64,000 nucleotides of DNA. Origin: Haliotis asinina (Eukaryota; Mollusca; Gastropoda; Lepetellida; Haliotidae). Positions 21,583 to 33,725 of the stretch are shown one piece after another (the stretch's first letter is position 1; every line of letters starts with the position of its first letter). The stretch spans positions 50,844,145-50,908,144 of the forward strand of contig NC_090281.1 in NCBI RefSeq assembly GCF_037392515.1, read 5' to 3'. The notes below the pieces were generated by a model, which had not been told where the DNA came from, did not search any database, and was given only the letters and a program-made list of their open reading frames with translations. A program made the translations under genes and the position numbers.

Positions 21583-21934
21583 AGAAATATCTTTCAATAA
21601 TTACAGATTTATTTATGTAAGACAATATTATTAAAACATAATCATCGGCTAATACAGCACAGGTGTGACGCAGGAATGTAAATTTAAAATTACAAGTTAA
21701 ACCCAAAGCAACATAGGTGACATAGACCATTCAATACAAATGAATTAAAACAAACTGTTGTCCCCGGACGGGAATGTTGTAAATTGTGATGTGCTTATCA
21801 CTGCTCATCGCATTCGTGACTCACTCGTGTTATTCTTTGATTACAGTCTGTTTGCCGTGAAAACGTACCGATGAATGTCTCTTTAAACAAAAAAGTAAAT
21901 CGGAAAAAGTGAACTTAAGATTGCAGATTCATAT

Positions 21935-22280
21935 AATTTTACCTTTCCAATTCAACATTTCATTCTCAGTATTTTATTGAACTTAGGATGAAAGTTGTTT
22001 AACAAACGATAATAATTTCAAATCACTTTCTTTGTTTGTGTTACAAGGGGGTATGCACATTAAATTAAACGCCGAGAAGAAGTTGGGTTGGTCTATGTTA
22101 ACGCTCATCACGTACCGCACGTGCTATTGTTTCACTGTTCTAACTGCTGCGCTTACCCCCTGGCAATACAGACCAGTAATAACGATTTGAATTTAAGATC
22201 GTTTGTTAAACAACTTTTATCCAAAGTTGAATGAATTTCTAAGACTTAAATTTTCATTTGTCGAGATAAAATTACGTGGA
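21935..22280. repeat. Foldback element, MITE-like
   Basis: The arm at about 21975-22025 (AAAGTTGTTTAACAAACGAT, then ATTTCAAATC) pairs with 22182-22236 (GATTTGAATTTAAGATCG, then TTTGTTAAACAACTTTTATCC). Weaker pairing continues outward to about 21935 and 22280. The loop is about 155 bases and has no open frame. No terminal target duplication was identified. Confidence 0.6.
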
Positions 22281-22340
22281 TTCGAAATATTAATTTCACT
22301 ATGTCTGGTTTACTTTTTGTTTAAAGTGAGAAATCATCTC

Positions 22341-22560
22341 AACATGAGGCACCACCATCACATTCACCAATACATGGCGCACCACCACCTGCATTACATG
22401 GATACACAACAACATCCACCAATGCATGGAACACCACCACCACATGCACCACTACATATAGACACCACAGCCACCGATACATAATGCGGTCCCGATACAT
22501 GGGACGCAACACAGCCACCACTAATTACGACACAACTACATCTACCACTACACCACTGGA
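22341..22560. repeat. CAC/CCA-rich low-complexity tract
   Basis: Irregular repetition of CACCACCA, CATGG and ACACCAC motifs. Open frames across it read His/Pro or Val/Gly repeats on the two strands and are not credible genes. Confidence 0.85.
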
Positions 22561-23688
22561 ACACCCAAACCTCATCTATCACTGTATGGATGTCATCATC
22601 AAGATATGGTGCTATGGTGGACACTGATGGTGTATGGTGTTTTAGCCCATCATGTTCAGTGGTGGGTTTGTTCATTCTTTCCTCGAGCAACCTCGTTCTA
22701 AAGATGTGTTGTGATGCGACATGCATCCTAGAAAAACAAAGTAGGATCGTACATTTTGAATGAATTAAATCTCTCGGTATGGATGAATTTGCCGTTAAAG
22801 GAATATGCATTTGAAACCACAATATTGACACCTAGGTAATTTACAAAGTACATTTGACATACTCCCAGTTTTGCGATATTCTAAAAAAAACCAACATTAT
22901 AACTTTAAACACATGACACGTTTTATTGATAACTGTACTTGTTTTTTATTCTTTATACCACGTTTCAGAGCTAATTCTTGCGCCTAGTCAGGTATTTTTT
23001 CCAGATGATAAGATGTTATATTTACTAGTCAGTGTTTAGGATACCTCTTGGCTATATTTCCAGCTACATGTACAACCAACCTTCACTAATTGTCACAACG
23101 CTTCACTCACTCACTCTCTCAGCTATTCTGGACGTACACTGAAGTATTTTGATCTGTTTCGAAAGCGTGTTAACAAGACGCTGCCAGGTGTAATGAAGGT
23201 TTCATTTAGATTGGTTTTATATTAAAACTGTCCACAAGATATAACGACCGACAAAAGCCTGATTGTCACCTAATTGTGTGAAAGTCGTTGGTGGGTTTCA
23301 GATGACTTTAGTAAGACAATTCCCATTGTCTAATGTTCTACATGTTCTAAAATGAACACAGACTGCCACATGACGAACGGAATCGCCGTACTTCAAACTT
23401 AATGGGAATGTGTGCAGACATAACATAGTTGAACATCAGATGCAATGCATTTGTACACAGTTTCCACCAGGTCAACTCCGTTCGCAACCAGACGAAACTC
23501 GACCGCATTATGTTCGTAGTTACTTTGGTATTCCGTACAAATATTCTCAAAACCAAATGAATTGTTCTTAAGAAGTTTGTACTGCATTTCTACTCGGTTC
23601 TGAAAGAGCGCAATGGATTCTCATCAAGCTCTACTCGTTGTGCGTTTATGTAAGTCTCACACAGGTCTTACTATGTCAACACCGTGTG
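22561..23688. other. Spacer, nothing recognised
   Basis: No convincing similarity. A minus-strand open stretch at 23347-23590 has no motif that I recognise. Confidence 0.35.
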
Positions 23689-23701
23689 CATTACGATATG
23701 A

Positions 23702-23949
23702 GAGAGTGAGTGAGTTTAGTTTTACGCCGAACTCAGCAATATCCCAGCTATATGGCGGCGGTCTGTAAATAATCGAGTCTGGACCAGACAATCCAGTGAT
23801 CAACAACAGGAGCATCGATATGCGCAATTGGGAACCGGTGACATGTGTCAACGAAGTTAGCGAGCCTGACCACCCGATCCCGTTAGTCGCCTCTTACGAC
23901 AAGCATGGGTTGCTGAAGGCCTATTCCACCCCGGGACCTTCACGGGTCT
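23702..23949 (-). repeat. SINE A, full length, with 13-bp target site duplication
   Basis: From GAGAGTGAGTGAGTTTAGTT to ACCTTCACGGGTCT on the minus strand. Flanked by CATTACGATATGA at 23689-23701 and 23950-23962. Confidence 0.95.
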
Positions 23950-24099
23950 CATTACGATATGACACGATAGGGTATGCAGACCTGCGTTTTTAACATGTTC
24001 TCCATTTGGGATAAATATTTCTGAACAAACATGAACAAATTTGCAGCTATCAGCATACTGAATGCTTATTTCCTGCATGTTTTATTGGAAGCAGAAGAC

Positions 24100-24312
24100 G
24101 AGTACAATGGGTTGGTAGAGCAAGAAAGGAGAAACGAAGAAGAACTTGTTGGGTGGAAAACTGGCTTGAACCTGAGAGGCCAACAGCTGTGGAACATGTC
24201 ATCAACTGACACAAGATCTCCGCCTTGATGATCATGAGTCAATTTCTTGAGAATCACCCCACCCATGTTTCATGAAATTCGTGAATGCATCACCCCTTCA
24301 TTAAATAAGATT
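24100..24312 (+). pseudogene. PIF/Harbinger-like transposase scrap
   Basis: Across more than one frame the plus strand reads like RRRTCWVENWLEPERPTA, then EHVIN, DLRLDDHESF and LRITPPMFHEIRECITPSLN. This resembles the N-terminal region of Harbinger (HARBI1-type) transposases, where a Trp-rich WV-x-x-W segment precedes a FxxxLRM-type block. It is short, frame-broken, and the catalytic part is not seen. Confidence 0.4.
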
Positions 24313-25122
24313 TCTTTCTTGGTCCACCCTCATATTTTTGTGGAGGCATGGTGATGTCGATGTTTCCATCTTGAAACTGATAACGGAAATAAGAATGGGC
24401 TGGGTACTTACAGAAGTCGAACCAGGACATGTGCAGGTTAAGATCGTGGTAGGTCTAATTCAGAACGGATATAAAGTGACTAAAGACGGGTTTGAACTGC
24501 TTGAAAACGTTGTTCACATGGGGTGAAGGTGCATTTCTTCCCAGCCCAGGTAATACCACAGGTGACATACTGACAAATATTTATGATCAAACGAGCATCA
24601 TAATTTATATAATCATTACACCTTCTATCCCGTTCAATCTCATTTTACAGTTATTGTTAATACAGGTCAGGACGCCCTAAGAACTACAAATGTGAGTTGG
24701 TGTGCCTCGGGCCTACCAACAGGTAGCATGGCCGGACCAACAGACCTCCGTCGTTCGTTCGTATGTGCGACAAAACTAGACTTGTTGAGAGGACCGCTGA
24801 TTTGTCCCAATGTCTTGGTAGTGGTGTGTTTTTACCAACAGTTCTGACTTCTTGTGCCGTTGACGAGCATCTTTGATTCGCTCCCCTACTTTGACCGACT
24901 CTTGCCTGGCATACCTGTCCCAAACACCATCAACTTTAATTCAGTCAGTTCGATTCCGAATTTATCTCAATGCATATGAGCCAAGTCTCCAAATTTTGTC
25001 CATGTTGTGGACAGGTATCTAATGCTATGTATCTAACACATAATCTAATGATGCTTATATGAAGTATTGACAAAAACTCCCAGCAACATCCAACAGTCTA
25101 AAACGTCTTATTGAGCGAGTTA

Positions 25123-26262
25123 ATTGTGAGCTTCTGAATGTATCAAAAGTGATTAAGAGTTATCTGACAGCCCCCTTTGAATGGCTACAACACGACCGCA
25201 TTTATCATTTCTCATTTAAGGGAGCACTATCAACATTAAAAGAATGTTACATCAATACGTTTATGCATAAAAAGTAACATGTAAACAAATCATAGGGGGC
25301 AGCTGTACCCCTGCTTCCCCGACCCTGTACAGCCACAGCTTAGACGCAGTTATCGGCAGTGAAGCATAGTTTTCTAACACTTTGGATGATGTTTCATCAA
25401 CTATTTTAGGCATACTTTAGACGCTTTCATAAACCATACCATTGAAATTTAGTTCCTTTTCGATACTGTATGAAACATTTGACATCAAATGAATTGTTTG
25501 TTTACATACTTACTTGTTTACCAACAATGTCCTCTGCTATGTATGAGTAGTAAAACTGCAATAGCGGCCATTTTGAATTCTGGGTAATATGAAATAATTC
25601 CATATAACATGCTGTCAGTCTAGAAGTAAACAGGAAACAAAAACACTTGATTCTAGTTACAAGAATAATGTAAACTTTCAATAAATATATCACCACCACA
25701 CATTTCCATGAAAAGTCGGAGAATCGCTAAAATCCTCTGTCTCAAAGAATATGCTGTAAAACATTATATGACCACGACATGACCATACAAAATTACTTGT
25801 TTTGTGCCCAAGCCACCACTCTAGAAGAGACAAGTGTCAAAAAACATCAAAGTATCAACATTGGATGTAAATGGACACATTCGGTGTTAAGTTTTATGTA
25901 AATTTAACTGCCGAGAAGGCAACCCACGACAATTCAAGATGGCGTCCAAAATGGGGACAATTTTGATTATTTTCAAAAGCAAAAATATGTCAAACAAATT
26001 TTGCATCCATTAGTAATACACAAGAGTCAAAATGAAAGTAATCAGATTGATAGTAGTAAAACTATCCATGATTAACTTTGAGATGTTGTCGGGCAGCAAA
26101 CCAAATGTCATGAAAATGCTCACAGACCCCCACCACATAAAATGGCCCGTTAAAGAACCTGAAACCACAATCTGAGAGTATTACAGGCCTTTTCATGAGC
26201 CCAAGACATCCTACTAACTGAAAATAGTGTCAAACCAAATCAGTACTGGGGAGGCTATGAAA
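25123..26262 (-). repeat. Unclassified long repeat, copy 2 (opposite orientation)
   Basis: Longer partner of 17813-18545, inverted with respect to it, about 7.3 kb away. Shared ends: CCTCCCCAGTACTGATTTGG side near 26250 and TTCTGAATGTATCAAAAGTG near 25130. Holds an extra 230 bases. No coding potential seen. Confidence 0.8.
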
Positions 26263-26431
26263 TCCTATTTCTAGGCCCATTTTGAGATTCTCCCCCCGGT
26301 ATAAGTATTTGTTTGAATTACTTCCGAGTTTTGACAACGAGTAAAGCGTTTCACGTGTTTTACACGTTGGTCTTTTAATTCACAAACTGTACTAGCAAAT
26401 AAAGAAACTGTGCATTGTCATAAATATTTCA

Positions 26432-26624
26432 AAGTTGCATATAATTTTAATGGTGGGATCATGAGACAATAACAAGTCGGGAGAATTTCAGTTGAAAAGT
26501 CAATCACAATGACGTCACGAGTCTACAAGTTGCATATAATTTTAATGGTGGGATCATGAGACAATAACAAGTCGGGAGAATTTCAGTTGAAAAGTCAATC
26601 ACAATGACGTCACGAGTCTACAAG
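26432..26624. repeat. Perfect or near-perfect 95-bp tandem duplication
   Basis: The segment beginning AAGTTGCATATAATTTTAAT occurs at 26432 and again at 26527, each ending GACGTCACGAGTCTAC. The second copy touches the Tc1-like fossil at 26630. Confidence 0.95.
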
Positions 26625-26629
26625 CGGGA

Positions 26630-27260
26630 CAGGGGTCAAACCACCATGTCACAAGCTCAATAACGGGGATGTCCACCAGCGGCGTCGAGAACAGCAGTGC
26701 AAGGGAGGCTTGTAGGATGTCACGCCAGATTCTCACCAGTTCTTTTGCAAAGTCAAGGACGTTTTCTGGCGGATGAGGAAGTAGACGTCGATCCATCTCG
26801 TCCCAAACATGCTCTATTGGGTTGACATCTCTCCACCAAAACAAGGGTATGCGGTCATGATTTCGGCACCACATTCGGCGAGCTTGTCGATGACGTTGTG
26901 TCCGGATAGGTCGTATGGCGGGACGTCGTGGTCTGATCCCGTGACGACGTAAACGTTGTCGAAGTGTGTTGGGGTGAATACGGCGTAGACCTGGGATGGT
27001 CCGACCAGTCATCACTGCAGTCTAAGACCTGTAATGGGCTACCTTTATCCATCTGTCCTGTCTTGGCGTTGTTGCATGTGGATGTCTAGAACGCGGCCGA
27101 TGGATGACGTCATTTCTGTTTTGGTAGCGTCTCACCAGAGTGGAAATGGTGTTTCGGTGGCAGTGGAGATATGCAGCCACTTGTCGTTAAGACATGCCCC
27201 CACGGACCATCCCAATGGCCTCATGACGTTGTGCAGACGTTAGCCTTGACATACTATGCG
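26630..27260 (-). pseudogene. Second Tc1-like (IS630-type) transposase fossil, internally deleted
   Basis: The minus strand holds the N-terminal DNA-binding part (LNDKWLHISTATETPF, DDWSDHPRSTPY, then LRQRLRRHGIRPRRPA and RHRQARRMWCRNH) and, directly after a deletion, the C-terminal NPIEHVWDEMDRRL with the catalytic Glu. The central region with the two catalytic Asp residues is gone and the frame changes upstream. Different family from the copies at 12.9 and 36.6 kb. Confidence 0.7.
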
Positions 27261-27529
27261 TTTCAACAGCCGTTTCGCAAGGGCAGTATTTGTGATTTCC
27301 AAAAGGGCAGAATTGTAAGGCATTCATTTGCTCCCGGAATGCACGTGCAACAATATATTGCGCATCTCAAGAACGAAATCACTGACGTCACGGAACGTAG
27401 CACGTGCATGCATGTTGGAAACATGTCTCTAACCTTTTGACTTTAATTTCTTATGTGTCTACCTAGGTTTGATAAATTTTTATTTAGTTTTTTTTATGCA
27501 CAGTTTCTTTATGTACCTAGTATATATCA

Positions 27530-27845
27530 AGCTCAGAGGTGGTCACGTTCCTTTACAATGCCTTTGCTTGAATTTAGTGACCTGTGGACAGATACGTAAA
27601 CAGGGAGTCCAGCAAAAGTATCAACAGATAGCAAGTTGGTAGCTTGCTGTCTTTTGGTGCATTCAGTTAGAAATGATCCAAACCTCATCCGTTGGATGTT
27701 CTTAACATCTCCTGCAATACCATACACTCCTTTTGAAATCACAAATGAATTCAATTTGATAGGTTGCTTGTCCACAGATTCGAGAACCAGAAATATCGAC
27801 CAGTACTCAACTTGTGTAAGATGTATACAGCCTTCATCAGCACCA
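27530..27845 (-). pseudogene. LINE ORF1 (gag-like) fragment of an I/Nimb/Jockey-like element
   Basis: The minus strand reads FLVLESVDKQPIKLNSF, VISKGVYGIAGDVKNIQR, MRFGSFLTECTKRQQATN and SVDTFAGLPVYVSVHRSL, then NSSKGIV. This is the usual RRM-type ORF1 of I-group and Jockey LINEs, in which one domain is followed by a block containing SLNSSKG. Only about 100 codons are left, without the zinc knuckles. May belong to the same family as the I-group LINE at 14.7-17.6 kb. Confidence 0.7.
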
Positions 27846-27850
27846 TGATC

Positions 27851-29164
27851 TGTGTCAAGTTGACGCTTTTTCCAAGGGGATTTTAAGAGCCATGTTTAAG
27901 TATTAAAGATTCATCACCCCAGCTCCACACCTAGCACAGAGTATCATAAAGACAATGCTATATACAAGTGGATCTCCGACTTGCAAAACCAAGGATACTG
28001 AGATGATGTACTCCAGCAGAAGGATTAAACAATTACTCCGTCTACTACATTGGCCCATGAGCAATCGCCTTCTGGCACCAGCATCTAGGCAAATTATATC
28101 AAATTTGAAAAATCATATATCATACGATATATACTCAAAATCAAACATGTCAATATGTGTCCAGTAAATCCAAGCCAAATAGTCAGAGCATAGCCAGCCG
28201 ATTGGTTGAACCGGGCCCATTCAACCACCCGTCTAAGTGAAGTCAGGGCCGAAGTGGTGTCTTGGACACAGTTCCTGGAACCAATGCCCTCAACCACCAG
28301 GACACAAGAAAATATGCCCCCGGTCCCACACCGGGTGGTTGGCGAGCTCTTAGCGTTACCCAGCACCCACCACGCGGAGGTGGTTCTCCACCTGTGCCAC
28401 AAGGAAAACATCTGCAAGACATCCCATGATGGACGTGAGTGTTCAACATCTTCATCTGATCCTGCTCATTGTCATCCCCCGTTCGCTTTACATTCCCCAT
28501 GGTATCTGTTTCTGCAGATATTATCAGAAGACCTTCGGAATCCTGTACATATCATGTAATTGTGCAAACATTTCTATCAGTTGCAGAATTATTGACATTG
28601 AGCAGCATAACAGCAAAAAATAAAAACAGTGGAATATTGATACGGAGCAATGACACATCCTTCATTAGCCTTTGTGCACGATTAATGACTGTCCGTATTG
28701 AGTATATCGATTGGAAACAGAACGTTTTCTATGTGCATTTCTGAGTTCGTCACACTTTAAATTCATGCTCTGTGGCTTTTGCATAAAGACAGTAGTATTG
28801 ACAGATTTGTATAAAGACAAGTGATATTGACAGATTTGCGACCAGGCTTGGATCCAATTGTTGTTCATGAATTTATTTTCCTGGGTACATGTTTTATTGA
28901 CCAATCGGTTGTAAGCGAAGTGACATCAGAGAAATTTGGCTTCCATGAACCATACACAGCTGCGTGTTGAGGGATACGGAAGTGTCTGTGCAGTGGAGAA
29001 GGCATTGAAAATATCCAAGAGAAGGTAATTTCTATGCATTAGCATAAATCAAATTTTATGCGTACATATTTATGTACCTTATGTAAAGGTGATTGTAAAA
29101 TGATACTCATATGGAAGACAATTTTGTTTCCTAATTACATATATACTCAGTATAAGGTATACAC
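27851..29164. other. Spacer, including a GC-richer block at 28200-28440
   Basis: Open frames overlap on both strands at 28200-28560 with no recognised motif. The GC-rich block has inverted short words (CCACCACGCGGAGGTGG) and may be a repeat, but no second copy is in the window. Confidence 0.3.
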
Positions 29165-29165
29165 T

Positions 29166-29250
29166 GTTGACTGGATTATTTACAGACCACCGCCATATAG
29201 CTGGAATATTGCTGAGTGTGGCGTAAAACTAAATTCACTCACTCACTCGG
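29166..29250 (+). repeat. SINE A, tail half only
   Basis: ATTATTTACAGACCACCGCC through GTGGCGTAAAACTAAATTCA and CTCACTCACTC; 5'-truncated as in LINE-type retroposition. Confidence 0.85.
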
Positions 29251-29613
29251 TTCATTATCAGAAGTGTGGTCTTGCGTAAGACTCACACCAATCCCTCCTA
29301 TATCATTCCTTCAGAACATATAGATAATGAAATTTTCTGTATTTTTCGTGATCTATTTTTTTTTCCATTTTAGCATTGGTAGATGGACTCGTGTCATGTT
29401 CAAATGCATATAGTATATTCCTATCAGAACAGATTTCATCCTGAAGAATTATAACATCATTCGGAAGACAGTGACAGATCGACCAGAATCTGAAAAAGAC
29501 GATCGATTCTGGAATATATCATGCTTGTTGTGACGTGACAGCTGATGGTTATGCAATTAACGGATTAGCGTGGTGTCAACAAGTTTATCGCATTGTCCTG
29601 AGACTTAATTATG

Positions 29614-29700
29614 TTATGTTCTAATTCTCTTCGATCAAACGAACATAAAATATTTATTTATGTCTAACAAAATACTTCGCATGGGTAATGACTACCGCAG
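29614..29700. repeat. Detached 87-bp end of the DIRS-like fossil
   Basis: The same 87 bases are found at 35189-35275 with about four differences; that copy is next to the recombinase part of the DIRS-like element. Nothing else of the element is seen here. Confidence 0.75.
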
Positions 29701-29867
29701 CTCACAGGCGAGCAGGTTCATTAACGCAGAGTATACATAGAGCCGACAGAGTATTATTATACCATCTCGTCTGCACCTTCAACCTGTACCTGGAAAACAA
29801 GCAAATTCAACACCAGAAAAAACTGCTTACACATATATGAAGTATACTACAGACGTTCCTGCAATAC

Positions 29868-29900
29868 TAGCTTCATTATATTATTATTAATATTTTACAG
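29868..29900. repeat. ATT/TAA microsatellite at left edge of the LINE array
   Basis: ATTATATTATTATTAATATT directly adjoins the 3' end of LINE copy A. A matching TAA-type repeat lies at 34726-34770 at the other edge. Confidence 0.8.
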
Positions 29901-32040
29901 AGTAAGATTGAAATGCAGCAGAGAGGGTTCGGGTGATCCTGGCACAGTCAGGCTGGTCAAGCTCATCATCAGCTCAGGGTCCTCGCCCCCTCTACACGCA
30001 GCCCAGACAGCGAATGGGACTTCTCCCAGGAAACACTGCCTAGTCGAACCCACCAAGAACTTTTCGGAGACTATGGAGGCTCCCCATCACTGCAGCCTTC
30101 TGCATTACCCAGATTGTCAGAAGGGCTGTGCTCCCGGTGGAGAACCCGGGCACTCTCTTGATCTGCGCTAACAGATCAGGAGGTACCAAACCAAGGGCAC
30201 CGAGAACAATGGGGAGCCTGATGACAGAGTACTTGGGATGCAAGCGAGACATTTCAAGGGCGAGGTCCGCATATTTATCATGCTTTTCCTGAATCCTGCC
30301 AATCACATTGCTGTCAAAAGGGACAGAAAATTCTATGATATAAATAATTTCTTTGGTTTTATCAAAAAGAACAAGATCAGGTTTGTTAGCTGGAATTCGT
30401 CTCAGGCTGTATATTGGCCTATTCCAGAGAAGCTTAAAAGCATCATTTTCCAGGACGACCTGGACATGTTCAGGGTCGTACCATGGATGGACCTCGGAGT
30501 CAAAGCCACAGGCATGGCGGAGACGATAGTAAAAGCAGCGAGCCATGCCATCATGTCTTTTAAGATATGCTGTTTGTGCCAAGGAAGGGCATCCACTGAC
30601 AAGGTGTTGGACAGTCTCTGTAAATCGATTGCAAAGACGACATTTCATATTGATATTTTCTTTAAGAATAACATTCTGGTGATTGCGAGTGGGAAGTGAC
30701 TGGTCCTCAGCAGCAAAAAGGAAGCCCTCAGTTTCACATTTGAGACCAGCCGACTTCATCCAGGCGAAGGAGTCGGTTGGATTGCTGTTCTGTTCCACAC
30801 ACTGCATGTACACTCGGTGCAATGGCTTCTCAGACAGTTTCTCTCCGACTCTGAGCAGACTTGGTGAAGGACTTCACCTGGTTTACTCCCATCACTTTAC
30901 CGTCCAGCAGTACATCGCCATCAACAAAATCAACTTCAAACTTCAAATTGTGTCCAACAACCTTGGCACGCTTAAAATAGCCGTGGAATTCCTTGCTTTC
31001 ATCATGAGTCTTGACGTGCTTCACCAGAAGATCATCCGATAAATAAATGTGTGCAAACGTACACAATAAAATTCTGTCATGAAGAGCTTCCACATTAATC
31101 AAACCCCTTCCTCCCGAATTGATTGGCATATATAAACGATTAAGACAGGAACGAGGGTGGTGTGCTCTGTTATCAGACATGATCCTTCTGGTCAGGCGGT
31201 CAAGACTCTGGATGTCTTGTTTTGTCAAATCAACTACTCCAAAGGAATAGGAGAGGACTGGCACAGCAAAAGTATTGGTGGCTTTGACCTTGTTTCGAGC
31301 ATTTAACTCTGAACTCCAGATTTTCTTTAAACGAGATTTATACTCGGCCCGAAGTTTATCGTGAATCTGGGCATTCTGGAGCTTGTCTCGAACTTGCATT
31401 CCAAGATAGGTGTAGGCCTGATCTTCCACAAGATGCTCAATAACTCCTCCCCCTTGTAACCTGACCGATCCATCATTAGTTACCTTGCCACGTTTCAAAT
31501 GAAGAGTATTACATTTGTCGAGTCCAAAAGTCATGCCAATATCATTAGAGAAGGACTCGACAAGGAGAACCTGTTCTTTCAAATTGGTCTCTCCTTTGGC
31601 AAGGAGCTCGATGTCATCCATGTAGAGGAGATGAGTAAGAGGTGTTGGGGATCTGTGCTGAGGAGGCCCGGGATGATAACCTTCCTCCCTATTGAGCAGA
31701 AAACTCAAAGGATTTAGAGACAGACAAAAAAGCAAAGGACTAAAGGAGTCCCCCTGGAAAATTCCCCTTCTGATTGGAATAGATTTTTGAGATGTTGTGA
31801 CCAAGATATTCTTGGTCGGGTTCTGTGCCTTCCCCTGGGGCAAGTCCCATCTCCAGTATGGTTTGTGTTACTACCGGAGGAAGGCTGACTGGGCTGCGGA
31901 AATGAAAGATGGAGTTTTCCTTGGCTGTCTGTAACCCAGTGTGAAACCAGCTTCGGGGGGTCAGCCCTAACTGGGTGATGTATGTTTGGTTCAGGGAATA
32001 AAATTCCCCTATCTAGGCCCACCGCGAAGAGGCGTACATC
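29891..32040 (-). mobile_element. R4/Dong-like LINE, copy A: own 5' end, internal deletion, 3' end present
   Basis: Minus strand. The 5' part (32040-31790) is untranslated or leader sequence not seen in the other copies, starting GTACGCCTCTTCGCGGTGGG. It is joined by deletion to the middle of the RT (IPIRRGIFQGDSFSPLLF) and carries LLYMDDIELLAKG. A short deletion of about 8 bases near 30833-30843, relative to copy B, shifts the frame. The C-terminal part (30822-30040) has the zinc finger Cys-X2-Cys-X8-His-X4-Cys (CRLCN to GC) and the restriction-like endonuclease (KPDLVLFDKTKEIIYIIEFS then VPFD). The 3' end is CTGTAAAATATTAATAATAA. R2/R4-type LINEs use this endonuclease for site-preferring insertion. 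Confidence 0.88.
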
Positions 32041-32050
32041 ATTAATATTA

Positions 32051-33708
32051 TGTTTTACAGATTAGAATTAAAATGCAGCAGAGAGGGTTTGGGTGATCCT
32101 GGCACCGTCAGGCTGGTCAAGCTCATCATCAGCTCAGGGCCTTCGCCCTCTCTACACGCAGCCCAGACAGCGAATGGGACTTCTCCCAGGAAACACTGCC
32201 TAGTCGAACCCACCAAGAACTTTTCGGAGAATATGGAGGCTCCCCAACACTGCAGCCTTCTGCATTACCCAGATTGTCAGAAGGGCTGTGCTCCCGGTGG
32301 AGAACCCGGGCACTCTCCTCATCTGCGCCAAGAGATCAGGAGGTACCAAACCAAGGGCACCGAGAACAATGGGGAGCCTGACGACAGTGTACTTGGGATG
32401 CAAGCGAGACATTTCAAAGGCGAGGTCCGCATATTTATCATGCTTTTCCTGAATCTTGCCAATCACATTGCTGTCAAAAGGGACAGAAAATTCTATGATA
32501 TAAATAATTTCTTTGGTTTTATCAAAAAGGACAAGATCAGGTTTGTTGGCTGGAATTCGTCTCAGGCTGTATATTGGCCTATTCCAGAGAAGTTTGTAGC
32601 TGTCATTTTCCAGGACGCCCTGGACATGCTCAGGGTCGTACCATGGATGGACCTTGGAGTCAAAGCCACAGGCATGGCGGAGACGATAATAAAAGCAGCG
32701 AGCCATGCCATCATGTCTTTTAAGATATGCTGTTTGTGCCAAGGAAGGGCATCCACTGACAAGGTGTTGGACAGTCTCTGTAAATTGATTGCAAAGACGA
32801 CATTTCATATTGATATTTTCTTTAAGAATAACATTCTGGCGATTGCGAGTGGGAAGTGACTGGTCCTCAGCAGCAAAAAGGAAGCCCTCAGTTTCACATT
32901 TGAGACCAGCCGACTTCATCCAGGCGAAGGAGTCGGTTGGATTGCTGTTCTGTTCCACACACTGCATATACACACGATGCAATGGCTTCTCAGACAGCTT
33001 CTCCACAAAGGACCGACTCTGGGCAGACTTGGTGAAAGACTTCACCTGGTTTACTCCCATCACTGTACCGTCCAGCAGTACATCGCCATCAACAAAATCA
33101 ACTTCAAATTTCAAATTGTCTCCAACAACCTTGGCACGCTTAAAGTAGCTGTGGAATTCCTTGCTTTCATCATGAGTCTTGACGTGCATCACCAGAGGAT
33201 CATCTGACAAATAAATATGTGCAAACGTACACAATAAAATTCTGTCATGAAGAGCTTCCACATTAATCAAACCCCGACCTCCAGAATTGATTGGCATATA
33301 TAAACGATTAAGAGAGGAACGAGGGTGGTGTGCTCTGTTATCAGACATGATCCTTCTGGTCAGGCGGTCAAGACTCTGGATGTCTTGTTTTGTCCAATCA
33401 ACTACTCCAAAGGAGTAGGAGAGGACTGGCACAGCAAAAGTATTGGTGGCTTTGACTTTGTTTCAAGCATTTAGCTCTGAACTCCAGATTTTCTTTAAAC
33501 GAGATTTATACTCGGCCCGAAGTTTATCTTGAATCAGGGCATTCTGGAGCTTGTCTCGAACTTGCATTCCAAGATAGGTGTAGGCCTGATCTTCCACAAG
33601 ATGCTCAATAACTCCTCCCCCTTGTAACTCGACCGATCCATCATTAGTTACCTTGCCACGTTTCAGATGAAGAGTATTACATTTGTCGAGTCCAAATGTC
33701 ATGCCTAT
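32051..33708 (-). mobile_element. R4/Dong-like LINE, copy B: 5'-truncated in the RT
   Basis: Minus strand. Starts within the RT at GMTFGLDKCNTLHLKRG. A 410-codon open frame (33432-32200) covers the thumb, linker, zinc finger and restriction-like endonuclease through KVLGGFD. A single CGA to TGA change after SELNA (about 33461) separates it from the upstream 79 codons. Its 3' end abuts the 5' end of copy A. Nearly identical to copy C over their shared kilobase, so both are young relative to the I-group LINE. Confidence 0.88.
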
Positions 33709-33725
33709 ATCATTAATATATTATT

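Noticed and set aside
22203-22831. His-rich or Val/Gly-rich small proteins
   Set aside because: Translations of a CAC-rich low-complexity tract, without splice or start context.
28200-28560. Pair of overlapping 85-117 codon frames on both strands
   Set aside because: No recognisable domain; the open length follows from GC-rich composition.
30238-30699. Plus-strand 153-codon frame, repeated at 32398 and 34071
   Set aside because: Shadow on the opposite strand of the LINE restriction-like endonuclease; repeats only because the LINE does.
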